Source: Rostratula benghalensis
Taxonomy: Eukaryota > Chordata > Aves > Charadriiformes > Rostratulidae
Direction: 5' to 3'
DNA length: 64,000 nucleotides
Assembly: GCA_013399305.1 (NCBI GenBank)
Contig: VXAI01000028.1
Coordinates: 3,787,575-3,851,574 of the forward strand
The number at the start of each line of letters is the position of its first letter. Positions within the stretch are counted from its first letter, which is position 1. Of the stretch, positions 10,801 through 23,519 are shown piece by piece. The notes under the pieces were generated by a model. It searched no databases. It saw only the letters and a program-made list of their open reading frames with translations, and was not told the DNA's origin. A program made the translations under genes and the position numbers.

Positions 10801-13800
10801 AGGGTAATAACCATGCACAGGCCAATAGGGTGGGAAGAAATGGGAAACACAGGAGCGATGAGGGCAGGGCAGTAGGCATGAATGTAGAAACCTTATTGGG
10901 TTTCTCCAGGAAGATGGGAGTAGCACAGAGCTATTGAGCAGCTCATTTTGGGGGGGCTGGTGGAAGAAGGAGAGGCAGAGCCAGAAGGGACAGATGCAAG
11001 GGAAAAATCGAGTAAGGGAGGCCAGGCCAGGCAAGAAGGAGCTGAATCAATCAAGTAGCTTTGACTTGATCCAGCAGTGAAGGGGAAAGCCAGCTGAGTG
11101 GCTCTTGCAGGGCAAGAAAGAGGATTTGATCAGCCACATTTTACATGGGGTGAAGTAACGGTAATAGAATTAACTCGGCATCATGTGGCGGTTGTTGCAG
11201 GTTTGCTGCACATCCTCTCTGCTGGGTTTGCCCTGTGTGTTTCTCCCAGCACCCTCATCACTTGGAATCGAGTTAATTAGACACAGACCCAGCCTTGTCA
11301 GTGCCCTTCCCTCAACAGGAGGGCTTCACAGATCCGTACAACTCCTTTGGGTTCAGCTCTTTTTGCCCTCTCTTGCCTTGTTGGAAGCGAGACTTTCTAA
11401 TATCTAGTAACACCCCATGTCCATGCCCACCTGTGGCCCCAGGAATGCCAGAAGCCTCTTGGCACATGAGGGTAATCCTTGACTGTCTGCAAAAGTATGC
11501 TTGCAACTGGTCTCTGGGAAATTAATTTATGTAGGGGTGGCTAAAGGGAGCTCGCTTTCTGCCCAGATTTATCAGTACCAGTGCATTTCTGAAAGGGGTC
11601 GGTAAAGAACTTCCACCCATTTGGACTACATGTGGTTTGTCCCAGCTCTGCATTTCTTTAAGGGGGAAAAAAAAAAAAAATATCTGCTTTCACAGCTGCC
11701 TCCATGGAAACAGCAACTCTGTGGTGCTGGCAGTGCTCCAGGCTCTATGGGCTTGGTTCAAACATGGAAATCTGCATTTCTTGACTGCAAAGTGCTGAAA
11801 CCTCAAGCTGGGATCCCAGAGACCAGCCAGGTCTCCTCTGGCTAGTTCATCACCACCAGCAAAGTTCTGTGGGCCAGATCTCACACTTGGCAACATCTGT
11901 GCAAGCCTGCTGCTCAGGAATGGGCTGAGTTGGGCCTCAGTGATGCTTGAGAAAGTAAAAGGACTAGGCAAAGCTTTTAACTCGCACAATTAACTCTGGA
12001 AGCGCTAATGCACTTCCTGGACTACCAAAGTAGCTAAAGAGAGTAAAGTAAGTGTTCAGTTTCTCTCCTGTGATGAGCTTTGAGAGCAAACATCCAGTAA
12101 ATTTAAATGAAATTAAAAACCATTTTCTCCAATTTTGACTTTGAAAAGCTGGCTTCCACTTGCACTCTGGTGGATTTGACCCCCTGTACCCTGCTGCATC
12201 CCCCAGCAAGGTCACGGCTGGCTGGAAACCACAGCAACACCTACACCACTCCTGGGCTCATCTTCCAAAGAAGGATAAATGACTCCTTTGGCCCATCAGA
12301 TCATCCCCTAATCTGCAGCTTTTCGACTACTGAAAAGGATGCACAGCAGCTGCACAACCAGAGTGCAGGTAGAGAATGGGGGATTTGCCCTCTGGCTTGG
12401 GAAAATGGGTCCAAGTACAATAAACCACATAGCTCTTCTATAATAATTTGTTCAACTCCATAAATCCCAGGGTATCAATCAGGCTGTCAGGGAGAACAGC
12501 TGTGTAGGAGATCCTCTGCAGGAACAAAAAAAAAAACCCAAACGGTGTGGCCACCTACAGCACCACAGTACATGGCGTGGGAGCCACACTGTGCCAGCCC
12601 CAGTGCTCCCCTGGTTTCATGTCGATTTACTGCAACTCTAGTACTACCAGTAATAGTACTATAAATACCAGTAGAATGAGGCTCAGTGGCAGCTTGTGGT
12701 ATTAGGGAAATGTAAAATTCAACAATCTGTAATTGTCCTTCAGTCAACAGTACCTGTTTAAATTACTGTTATTATGGCAAAGATATTGAAATTACTAACA
12801 TAAACACCACCAAGTATTGCAGATGCTGTAGCTTTCCACCAGCAACTGTTTAACCTGCTGCTAAATATTTTCCCTTTCAATACAGGAATGCCACCTACGG
12901 CAGTAGACACCCAGCAATCAGCAGCTGCTCTGGGATTTCCAGGAGGGTGTGCTACAAGCAAAGAGAGAGCTGGCGAAGGAGAAGAAACACATTATAGGGG
13001 TCTGGGGGAGCTCACAACGGAAAGGCTGAGCATAGACCCACCTCAGGGCTGAGCTGACCAGGAGGTCTCATCTCATGACAGACTTGTGGGACCTCTGTGT
13101 GTCAGTGCTCATGGCTACTGCAGGCTGAGGAAACATCTCCTACGAGTGCAATTGCTCAACATAGCTGGGAAGGCAAAGTACCCATCCTGCTAGTAATGAT
13201 TAAAACCAGTTATGGAAAAGACATTAAGAGAGACAAATAGAAACATCAGCCACAAGTCAGATGAAAACTGAAATACATGTTCATTTAAAAATGGTCAAGG
13301 TGAATTTGTCAGAAGTCTTGGTTTGGAAGATCTGAAGTTACTTATGGGCTCAGGCTGAATTCAGTGCACAGATTCAGCAATTTTCTTCCTCAGAAGTGCA
13401 GGCATCGCTTATGAAACAGCTGTGGAGGGGGAAGAAGCGACAACGCTGTTCTTGTGCCAAAAGGCTATTCAATTACACAGCTCAGCTGGGATGGGAAAAG
13501 CAGGTTCAGATCTCTTCAAGATCTTACTCAAAGCAGGGATTTAACAGAGGATTTTTAGGAGTCTCACCACCATCTCTAAATGTTCTTATATTGGTGTCTC
13601 TCCAGGTCTCCTCAAAACACCAAGGATGTGCACGCAGACTGAGGCTGGGACCCGGGTCAGCCAGTAGTACAACTCAGGTTTTACTTCATTCGCTGCCAAG
13701 AAAGCTGTCTATCCTTCCCAAATTTGCAGCTCAGGATCCCAGACCCAGGAACCATGCTTCATAGCTGCCGAAGCCAACAGAAAGGAAAAATATCTCTGGC

Positions 13801-15861
13801 AGGATCAAATGCGATGGGGCCTGTGCCACTGGGCCAACACGAGGTTCAAGACCCATCCTCCAGCACCTGCCACCACTGCCGGGTACCAGAAGCCCTCTGT
13901 ACCCCACAGGATGAGCCTTACACCTTGCCATCCTGCCTCAAAGAGTTACACAGATGACTCAGTCCCTGAACAGCAACAATACATTCAATGAGCAACAGTA
14001 TTTCCACACACAGGGAAAAACTTGGAACGCTTGGTAAAAAACACCGCCTGTGCAGACAGGGAGAAGATCTTGTGTCGATGTGAGGCTTTGCACATCACTG
14101 AAGCTCACGTAGCTGCAAAATCAGGCCCAGAATACCTTTTACCTGGTTACCTGCTTGCAACACAGGGGATTTTTTAAAAAACATATTTCTAAACCAGATG
14201 TCACAGCAGCAGGCCCCAACTCTGCCAAGGAATTATGCTGATTTAACTCTTCTGAGGAGCTTTGTCCAAACTTAGCTTAATTGATGTCAAGAGCCAAACT
14301 CATCCCTGTTATTATAAAGATTGTAGGTAAGGCTAGCGGGCAAGAGCTGCATCTGCTGCCCATGTGATGCAGTCCTTAGCCCAGAGGGCTCACTGCTTAC
14401 ATAGACAAGGAAGAGCGGGGGGAAAATGAGTGGTACGAGCCCCACTTGACCGCATGGTGAAATGATTTGTCTGCATCACCTCAGAAGCCTGGGCTTGACT
14501 GCAGCCCTTTGAGTTTTACCTCTTCTCATGTGAACGTTTCCCTGGGAAAACCCAAACTTGGAGGCATAGATCAGGTGTGAGTCTGAACTCCCTGATCAGA
14601 GGTTAAGGCCTGATCCTACCCCCACACAGGCACAACTTTATTCCTGCTTTTTGGTCTCACAAGGGTTAATGAGACTACCCCTGTGTTCAAAGCGGCACAA
14701 CTATCAGAGCTCACAGGACTAAGGTCTGATTTTCTTATCCAAGGAAAAAAGGGGTTCAATTTGCCGTAGGTTTTCTCAGGAAGGTAACTGTCTTTTTGGA
14801 GCTGCTCTTTGCCGTAGGTTCTGACTATTTTGAATGTTTTCAAAATGCCACTGCTAGAGCTACTTGAAAAAGCACCAATAAAATGAATATTAAAAATGAC
14901 TTAGCGCATAATTCATGGCCTCTAGACACTATTTCTTATTCGACTAGCAAACCAACCAACCAGTCATGCATTTTACATTGCTTTCACGTTTTCTTAGAAG
15001 TGATGTGCTACTTTAGGAACAAATTATCTGGGCTGCACATGTACGTCTGCCAACCCACAGCTCTCTAGCACACACCCTGACACTAACATAAAACCAGTGT
15101 GATCACCTGGGATGGGACACAGCCGTTTGCTGTCTCACCAAGGAAGGAAATCAGAGAGTTCCAACAGACTTAGAACCAGGCTGAATCAGACCAGGGGCAG
15201 ATCCCTGTAATATCTGTCTGGGTACAAAATGGTTTCCTTAATCTTTGAATTTGTTTCCTTTGGATACATTATGCCCACCAGAAATACTTGCGGCACATCT
15301 AGATAGTGCAGGCACCAACCATCCCAATTTTCTTTTAAAATCACTGATTTGCAAGCAAAAAGGGCCAAAAACAACCCTGACGGCCCAAGCTCTGTAGTTT
15401 TATTCATAGCTTAATTCTTTCATCACGATAGATACATTTATTCATGTTCCACACAATAAAAACGGATCATTCACTTACATAATTTAATTACTTTAAGAAG
15501 TTGAAGTGCCTTGTAAGACCTGTCTACAATATGCTACACAGGAAGGTACACAAATTAAATAAAAAACCCCAGATGATAATGAAAGTATCATAACTGTATA
15601 ATTCTTTCAAAATAAATACAGCATAACATTATATTTTATACTTAATTAAATACGTCCAAGTCAAAATTTATTAACAGTCAGCTCTGAAGCCCCTGGTTAA
15701 AATAAGATTAACTGTAATTTTAAAATATTTGTTTAGACAGCCCATACTACCTAATTTGTGATTTATACCACACTTGTGGGAAAGGTCCCGCACACTTGGT
15801 ATGAGACAATATGAATGAAATATAAGCAGACTTCTGAATTCATAACCAAGAAGGTTATTCT

Positions 15862-15966
15862 AAAAAAAAAAAAACAAACAAACCCAAAAAACCCAAACCC
15901 ACAATCCCCCTACCACCACCCCCAAAACAGAAAGGAAAAAGAAGGAAAAAAAAAAAATAATAAAGA
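15862..15966. repeat. A/C-rich low-complexity tract
   Basis: The tract runs from an A13 run through AACAAACAAACCC and CCAAAAAACCCAAACCC units to CCACCACCCCC and ends in A-rich sequence. No T or G of note occurs for most of it. It looks like slippage-derived simple sequence and makes the open frame at 15815-16033 meaningless. Confidence 0.8.
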
Positions 15967-16613
15967 AATCCTATTTACAAGCTTTCATTATGGCAAAGCA
16001 CTGCACAGATGGGGGCACATCTCCACCATGTAACTCAAACATCAGGCCTTAAAAAATTACCTCAGGAAACCAATGAGATCTACCTCTCTTAGGCAGTTTT
16101 TAAAAGTTTAGCCAACGCTCCTAATGTAGGTTATACCAGAAAGGGAATATTGTAATTCTTTTTCAATGGATTTGAAGAATGGAGTCTCAGAGTGGTTTAA
16201 TTAAGGTTAAATAATCAAGTTCAACTTCATATAATTAAATTTAACCACCTCTCAGAGTTAATAGGCCAAAAATAATAAACCACATGACAAGAATGAGAAG
16301 GCTAGTTGAAACTGTCCCAGAATCAAAAATAGAGTTATTAAATCTCTGAAGTCTGGCAGACATGCCGATAGGAAACCAGAGTACTTGAAGACCCGCGTCC
16401 ATCCAAGCAAAAGGCTACAAGGAAAACAGTAGGAAAATCAAGGAAGCAGAAATTCAAGCTTCAAAGATCTTCCAAGCAGAAAAATATCTAACTTTGGAAA
16501 TTTTTATTTTTTAATGAGTTTCATGAAGATTAAAAAGTAAAGACTGAAAATAAGAATTCATGCAGCAAGGAAGAAAATGCAAGGATACAGTATGAAATGC
16601 ACATAATAAATGG

Positions 16614-16636
16614 AAAAAAAAAAAAAAAAAAAAAAA
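16614..16636. repeat. Poly(A) run, 23 bases
   Basis: An uninterrupted A run. An AATAAA lies at 16605-16610, only three bases upstream, which is too close for a normal polyadenylation geometry. No gene-like sequence precedes it, so I do not call a processed pseudogene. Confidence 0.9.
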
Positions 16637-16869
16637 GAGGTGATAAAGAATTTGCTGGACAACCTTTTCTGTGGTCATCCTCCTAAATGACATTCAGATG
16701 ATTCATACAACATATCCCTAATGACTACTGCAATGAGAAGTCACTATAAAGAGAGAGGTCAAAATGTGTCAGAGAAGCACAAGGAAGGAACCTCAAAAGA
16801 TCCCCAAAGAGGCTAAAAATAACAGAGTAACGGAGGAGATTAAGAAGAACTGAGGCACCTGAGAGTTTT

Positions 16870-17330
16870 AGAATCATAGAATTGTCTAGGCTGGAAGGGA
16901 CCTTTAAAATCATCCTAACCTAACTCTGATAAAAATCCATCACTAAACCACAGCTCTGAGCACTATGTCTACCCATCTTTTAAATACCTCTCGGGATGGT
17001 GCCTCAACCACTTCCCTGGGCAGCCCATTCCAATGCTTAATCACCTTACCAGTGTAAACATTTTTCATAATACCCAATCCGAACCTCCCCTGGTTCAACT
17101 TGACGCCATTTCCTCTTATCCTATTGCCTGTGACTTGGAAGAAGAAACCAACCCCCACCTCTCTACAGCCTCCTTTCCAGGTAGTTGTAAAGAGCAATAA
17201 GGTCACCTCTCTCAGCATCCCCATCCTTTTTCTCCAGGCTGAACAGCCCCAGCTCCCTCAGCCTCTCCTCGTAAGACTTATTCTCCAGACTCCTCACCAG
17301 CCTTGCTGCACTGAAACCCTGAAGCCTATT
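16870..17330 (-). mobile_element. CR1 LINE 3' half, antisense
   Basis: Read on the minus strand this is a CR1 3' region of about 460 bases ending at 16870. On the plus strand the landmarks run GAATCATAGAATTG, GGCTGGAAGGGACCTTTAAA, CCTGGGCAGCCCATTCCAAT, TAGTTGTAAAGAGCAATAAG and TCTCCAGGCTGAACAGCCCC. The left end is the expected tail octamer region. The right (5') end is approximate: CR1 similarity fades after about 17320. It is one of the better-preserved copies, with an open frame through most of its length. Confidence 0.94.
16943..17224 (-). pseudogene. CR1 ORF2 C-terminal remnant, frame still open
   Basis: A 93-codon frame without stops reads through the CR1 copy. Recognisable CR1 segments include [40 protein letters not shown] and HWNGLPREVVEAPS. 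It is the C-terminal part of ORF2 read from a truncated copy. It lacks the RT and endonuclease domains, so no function is expected. Such frames are easily mistaken for small host genes. Confidence 0.85.
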
Positions 17331-17656
17331 CAAGCCCTGCTTGCTGCCTTTTTTGCTGATATTATATGCCTCTTCTCTTAGGATGTTTTAATTCTTCCTG
17401 AGAAAAGCAGTGACTTAAATTGCCAGAAAATATTGTGTTTACAGTGGGCTCAGACCCATGTCCTAGAAATTAGGAACAAAAAGTTTCAGCCCTACTTATT
17501 AAAAGTTAATTGGCATTCTTTTCTGTACTACCTTTACAATTACTTATTGACATCAGACAATCTTTGTCACATCAAACACTGATATGAAACAAAAATAGAG
17601 TTTACTCCCATTGAAACCAAACAACATAGCTATAAATTTAAGAATAAAACTTAAGG

Positions 17657-17686
17657 AAAAAGAAAAGAAAAGAAAAGAAAAAAAAG
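17657..17686. repeat. (AAAAG)n microsatellite
   Basis: About five imperfect AAAAG units ending in an A8 run. Confidence 0.85.
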
Positions 17687-18253
17687 CTATTTGAGATTAG
17701 TTCATAACCATCTCCAATTCCACATTCCCAGACCTGCACGAGAGCCAGTGGTGGCAGAGCCGTTCCCAATTCCCCTCTCGCCGTCACAGATGTAATCCCT
17801 CACCCATCTGCTCTCCCAACCCTCCCTGTGGGCGGCTGACTGACAGATGCACAGCAGGGGGATATTGAGCCTCTCCCTATTATCATCTTTTGCTCCCCAA
17901 GAAGGATTTAGTTTATTGAGGTTGTTGCTGAGAGACTTGAGTTTACTCAAGCTTTTTGCTTGTATGTGTGGTTTTGTTTTACTCGGGTCAGATGAGACAG
18001 CAGGCAATCATTCCTATGTCTGCAACAAGAAGATGCAAAACCTTTTGAACGAGTTCATGGGTTTAGGATCTCAATAAGGTCAAGTCCAGTTGTCAGGGTA
18101 CTCCAGGGTACTACCTGCTTGCCCCTGAGGATGAGTCTCCACAGGAGATTTTTTTCCCCCTATCACTGTATTCTCAAGCTCAAGAATAAAAATAATGAAT
18201 CTCCCTCTGCCATTAGAATGCCTTGAAATACACAGTATTGCCCAGCATGTGCC

Positions 18254-18315
18254 CATGTATACATATACACACATGTATGCACATAAATGCATAGCCATGT
18301 ATAGATACACACCCA
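18254..18315. repeat. Degenerate ATGTATAC-type simple repeat
   Basis: The alternating purine-pyrimidine words CATGTATACATATACACACA, TGTATGCACATAAATGC and CATGTATAGATACACACCC follow one another. It is an old, interrupted TA/CA microsatellite. Confidence 0.7.
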
Positions 18316-19294
18316 CATGTGACTAGAGGCAGCTTTAATCACGTCTTTTGTGCCTCAGCCTGTGGATTCGGCTTCTTTCAACATTCCCTCTTGTGTCAAA
18401 AGAGTGAGAAAGTTATTGTGAAAACCAAGATGTGAAGTTCTCTATCACTTCTTTCCAAGACACAGAGCTCTGGAAAAAAACACAACACATTACTGTGACA
18501 CTCACAATCTCCCTGCATGCTTCCAATGCAAAAATCAGAAGACAAGTTTTGCTCTGTTTCTTCCAAATGCTGCCAACTTTTGTAACAGTGCAGAAAGCCT
18601 GTTTTCTGTCATGATGTCTCCTCCACTACTCACAGCTTGCTACTTCCAGCCCAAGGGCATCTCATGTGGCTGAGGTCCACAAAAGCAGGAATGGGGGAGT
18701 TCCGAGTGCTCCAACGCTGCCAAGACATCTCTGCAGCAGGACCCATGCTGGGGCTGGCCCTGATAGGGCTCTGCAAAAATAGCAGTTCCCATGGCTGGTG
18801 TGCAGTTGGATATCGGTAAGCCTCCCCCTGTGAACTTCACATCAGATTGGCTGTGAGCTGACAGATAAGTGCTATTCTTCAGTGCCACCACTTTGCCTAG
18901 CTCCAAAGAAGCCTTGCAGCCTTACTACCATCATCACCTTCAGCTGATAAATTTGTCTGATCTGGGCCCATGGGTTCAAAAGTTCTCGAAGGGAGGGATG
19001 AAGATATAAACAGCATGATCACATAAGCCTCCTTAGGAAGTCGGGCTAATAAGAGATTTGACTTTCTAAAGCACCATGATACAGTATATTAAGACAGGTT
19101 CAAGACACATGCAGGGAGGTAAGGGGATTGCTGCCTCTGGGCAGCAACAAATAAACCCTTTGAATTATGTGTCCTGCAGACAGCTTTCATGGGAACACAA
19201 ATATTGTACAATGTAAGCTCTGGGGTAAGGTGTTGTCACCTTCTCTAAATCAAGCAAGTTTTAAGCCCAGACAATAGTGGAAGAACTCTTTTAA

Positions 19295-19314
19295 TTTTTT
19301 TTTTTTTTTTTTTT
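19295..19314. repeat. Poly(T) run, 20 bases
   Basis: An uninterrupted T run. On the minus strand it would be a poly(A), but nothing gene-like lies on its left-opposite side. Confidence 0.9.
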
Positions 19315-20662
19315 AAAGTGACTCTGTAACCAAGAAGGTCTGATAGGTTGAGTAAGGGCTTAGGAATACTCAACATTTGGAGATGCTCAGATCCCAGACT
19401 TCTGTGTAAAGAATAGTAGTGTAAAGAGGTAATGATTTAGTAGCACCAGAGAGATTTCAGAACAGCATAATGCACCTCTGGGAAACCAATGTACCAATGT
19501 GTATCATTTATCCCAGTCCACGTGCATATGGGCAGCAGAGTCCCTTCCACCAGGCTCAGTATCAGGTGTACTGGGAGGGCTCACTGTCTCTCCAACAGGT
19601 CTGGGTCTTCTCAGCTTCAGCAGGGGACCGCAAGAAGGCTCTCCACTCTCTTGTCCCTCACAGCATGGAGGGAAGGAAATGACAGCAATGAATATTAAAT
19701 GAAGGTAAATGGAAGATCTTGCTGGGCAGGAAGGCTACTCCTGCTGCAGACCAGAACCACAGCCTGGGAGATGCATCCCAGAGGCAGTGCCCAATGAACC
19801 TTGGCAGATCTTGCTCAAAACATTCAATAATTTCTCAGCCACTTTAAACAAGCAATAAACCCTAAATTTCCACTGGAAGGATGGGGACCACTGCACTATG
19901 CTTGATGATGTCAGCACCCAGTCCCTGCCTGTATTTGATGCAAGCCACAATCACAACCCATGGCAGCCCTGGGAAGCAGCAGCTTTGGCATCTGACTCCA
20001 TCTCCACCTCCCCTTCTACTTTTATTTTGTCTGTATAAAGAAGTTTACATTCCCTGGTGCTATTTTAATACTGTGTTATGACTCCTTCCCACCCAGTTAT
20101 TCACATAATTACAGCAACCCCAAGATCACTTTAATGGCTTAAGTACCATGTTTATATAAATAGATAACAAATTCACACAGGAAGCTGAGTGCTGAATGTT
20201 GTATGTTTTCCCCAAATTAGGAAACAATTCTCTACAATTATGATGTCCCTAACCCTGCTGTAATTAATGCAGCGCAGTCAAAACCAATTAATAAGAATGC
20301 TGTAAAAAAGGTCTAATTTGTCTAAATAGGATAGTCTATTAGTGAACAAATTATATATTGCCCTTAGGAAACAAGGCAACACAACTCCACATAGTAGAAA
20401 ATGTTGATATAAAAGCATTTTCTGAAGACCTCAGTCATTACCAGCTGCAGCATCAGCTCCCACATGGGACAGACACCCCACATGGGATGGGTCTATATGC
20501 CCACAGATAACGTTGTACTCCAGCTTATTCTTAAGTCTTGGTTTCTACCCGTCTCCCTCATACTCACATGGAAAGAGGAAATCTTTCTTGTGAAATATTG
20601 TCAGAAACAGCATTTTCTGCAAAAAGTTTCTGGCTTGGATTTTTCCTCTGGGGAAAAGAAAG

Positions 20663-20716
20663 AAACAAACCACAAACCGAACCAAACAAACCTGAAACCA
20701 AAACCAAACCAAAGAC
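20663..20716. repeat. A/C-rich low-complexity tract (AAACC-like)
   Basis: Loose repeats of AAACC and AACCAAAC words, as in GAAACCAAAACCAAACC. They explain the Lys/Pro/Asn-rich translation of the local open frames. Confidence 0.7.
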
Positions 20717-21008
20717 TTTCAGCTGGGAAAATGTTTGGTAGGTGCCAGGGAAAGTGGCTGCCCCTCACGAGCGCTGTATGTTTGCAGGCTGCCAAGGAAC
20801 AGAGGGCTCCAGAAAAAACACTGCTTTCAGAAGTTTCTGATTTTGGGAAAAGCTGGACTCCAAGCAAGTCCCTTTTCCTTGCAGGTGCACACTTAAAGTG
20901 GGGATAGTGCTTCCAGCACATCCCATTAAGGCAAGCATAGGATCATCTCAGTGGAATTGATTTTTTATTAGCCAAGTCAGTGAAGCCATAATTATTATAG
21001 CCCTCCTG

Positions 21009-21026
21009 GGCTGATAGCTATCAGCC
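21009..21026. repeat. 18-bp perfect palindrome
   Basis: GGCTGATAGCTATCAGCC equals its own reverse complement over all 18 bases; pairing stops at both outer neighbours. It sits in an A/T-rich, CNE-like block. Roughly a quarter of such an event is expected by chance in 64 kb at even base composition. Confidence 0.9.
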
Positions 21027-21958
21027 ATTTATAGGGCAGCAGGGAGATAAATACAGCATTTACACGTACATATAATCATTTTATTTCTGTATTAAATATT
21101 CATTTCCAAAGGGTTTCCCAGCACACACAGGATTTACAGAGTCACTGTGCAGCAACCACAGCCTGCCTGGCCACTGAGTTGGGAGCTGCTGATTGCTGCA
21201 ACGTCTGCAAAGCAGGCTGCTTGCAAATGCCTGCCTTTGGCCTTACTCTGCCTGCTGCTTCCTTGCATGGCTTCAGAAAGCAATTATTTCTATCATTATT
21301 ATCCTGTTTCTCTTCTGCTGCTTGCACAGCATACCCACTGGTGCCACTATTTTGCATTTCTCTATCCTAAATATCAAAACATTTTAAAGTTACCCTGGCT
21401 GTTTCTCAGCTTGCAACGCTCTCATCACCGTGTTCTTTGGCTGTTGCATTTCCAAGACCTCTCAGGACCAGTGACAGATGCCCAAAGGGCTACTGACACT
21501 CACTTTAATGACTATGTTTGTGCTTTAATGGGGAATCCAGGGTATGGCATCACATCCACACCAGCAGGGAACGTCCTTTAATTCCTCGAATGCCAGTGGA
21601 TGATACCACCAGATGTCCTGTAGTGAGACAGTATCTTAGAAATCACATTTCACCCCCAAATTGCTCTGATCCTTTTTTCCTTTTCAGAGGAACAAATACT
21701 AACTTGCAGCTGTACTGTACAAAATTACTGTGCCCTAAATTAACTAAGTGGGAATTATACACAACTTCAAGAACAAATACCAATATGGGGAATACTGCCA
21801 TGCCAGAGTGGCATTATTATTATAATAACAAGCTTCTCCAAAGTACAGGAGTCCACAAAACTCTCGCCCCAGCATTTTGCAGCAGCTGGTTTTCAGGGAT
21901 AAATACAACCTCGTGGGCAGTTCCATCTGCTGGCCCAACAGAAATGGCAACATTGGGG

Positions 21959-21979
21959 AAAAAAAAAAAAAAAAAAAAA
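21959..21979. repeat. Poly(A) run, 21 bases
   Basis: An uninterrupted A run followed by CACAACCCACAAAACCC. No retrogene is visible upstream. Confidence 0.9.
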
Positions 21980-22205
21980 CACAACCCACAAAACCCAACA
22001 TGAAAACTCCCTAAATCTATGTTTTACTCTCGTGATGACACATTCAACCTCCCAGCTGGCATCTAAGTCACTCAGCCTCCCAGATTTATATTAAATGGTA
22101 TTAAAAATATTTCTTACCATTAGCTGGAGGGGGAGAGGGGATGAGACAGCAAGAGAAGAAAGAGCATCTACTCTGAGACTACTGAAAAGCTCTGCAAGTT
22201 TACTT

Positions 22206-22207
<2 letters not shown>

Positions 22208-22236
<29 letters not shown>
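22208..22236. repeat. Poly(A) run, 29 bases
   Basis: The longest homopolymer in the window. The upstream 200 bases show no gene or SINE that it could terminate. Confidence 0.9.
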
Positions 22237-22238
<2 letters not shown>

Positions 22239-23519
22239 TTTACTGCACAGGGCTGTAGAGAAAAAAAACCACGTATATAGCAGAAAATCCTGACAGCCTG
22301 AGAACATTATTTTATGCAAGAAGTCTCCTTCTGTGAAGTCAGACACAGGACATGCAGCAGGTCAACAGAAATGCACCAGTCCCCGGTTAGGAAGTGGCTT
22401 CAGATGAATTCAAGCAACATTTGTTACTTGGTTTGCACCAATGACTGACAAAGCCCATGACAACACCCATCTTGTACTTTTATGGGACCCCTGGCACTTG
22501 ATCACCCCACAATCATTATGTATGATATTCTTTGACACATGAATGCACAAGCCCTTTTTTTCCCCCCTCCCACAGACAGGAAAATAACCACAAACGAGAT
22601 TGAAGGAAAGAAGTGTTGCTTTCCAGATGCAGTGAAATTAAAACAAATTAACAAAACCAACCCCCAAGCCCCCACATACGTGTTTGGGTTCTCTGGAAAT
22701 GTTGCTTTTGCTTTCACTGGCTTTGGGGCAAGGTGCAGGCTGTGACAACTACAGTTTCCACAAAGTGGATAAAAGTCAGTTTCCAGCACTGCTCGGGTAG
22801 AAGATGCTGAGCTCTGTCCTCCAGGGTTGCAGTTTGCCTGTGAAGCACGAAAACACGCATGTGTAACTCCCCATATGTTAAGATAAGCAAATACCTATTT
22901 GCAGTTACTGCCAAAACCTCTGAAGATAACTCTGCACTGAAAGCAGAAAATCCCTCATCAGATCTTGGAATGGCTCAGGGTTGGGTTTTCTATAGCTGCT
23001 GCCCTTTTCCAATAAAGTATAAACTCTCCCTTAATTGAATTTGACAATTGAAAAGTAAAGCGATTTAAAATAACAAATGGTTCCCCAGCTTTCCCTGCAG
23101 CAAGGTTAGAGACACTTAATTGAACTTTAGCTTAGCTGCCAAACCAGAAAACCAGCAAATAAGAAAGCATTAGGAATACCTGGGTTTATTAAGTTAGTAA
23201 CTCATCTTTCTCCAGGAACAGCTCTGCGCTGTCATTTTTTTTTTTTTTCCCCTGCTTTTTAATCACTGAAAAAGCAACAAAAAGAGGAAACTACTGGGGA
23301 CCACAAAGACCACAGAGGTACCTGCGGAACTGGCTGCAACAGTCGGTAACAAAACGACCCTGTAAAAACATTCAGGAGACCAGAGCACAACCTCCCCATT
23401 TTCCAAGGGATATTCCACTTAAGTCACATCCATATAAAAGCAACACACGCAAGCTCGGAAGCAATTTTATCCCCAATATGTTGTAGTTGATGAGATGGAT
23501 CCTGCAACAGCTTTGGGGT

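Larger units (their letters stand above)
10801..16869. other. Unique non-coding stretch
   Basis: Nothing here resembles a known protein, RNA gene or transposon. A 122-codon frame at 13396-13764 and a 118-codon frame at 12107-12463 have no recognisable domain and are of a length expected by chance. The right part, 15440-15730, is markedly A/T-rich. Low-complexity A/C-rich DNA occurs at 15862-15966 and an A23 run at 16614-16636. Confidence 0.55.
17331..23519. other. Unique non-coding stretch with several A/T-rich blocks
   Basis: No gene is recognised. Simple repeats include (AAAAG)n at 17657, a TATAC/TGTAT-rich block at 18254, T20 at 19295, A/C-rich sequence at 20663, A21 at 21959, A29 at 22208 and T14 at 23235. 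The stretch 20090-20350 is A/T-rich but non-repetitive, with several TAAT cores, and looks like a conserved non-coding element. Frames of 144-161 codons at 21147-22003 include simple repeats and show no domain. Confidence 0.5.

Noticed and set aside
16605..16636. AATAAA followed by A23, as in a processed pseudogene tail
   Set aside because: Only three bases separate signal and A run, and the sequence before it shows no coding or mRNA-like match.
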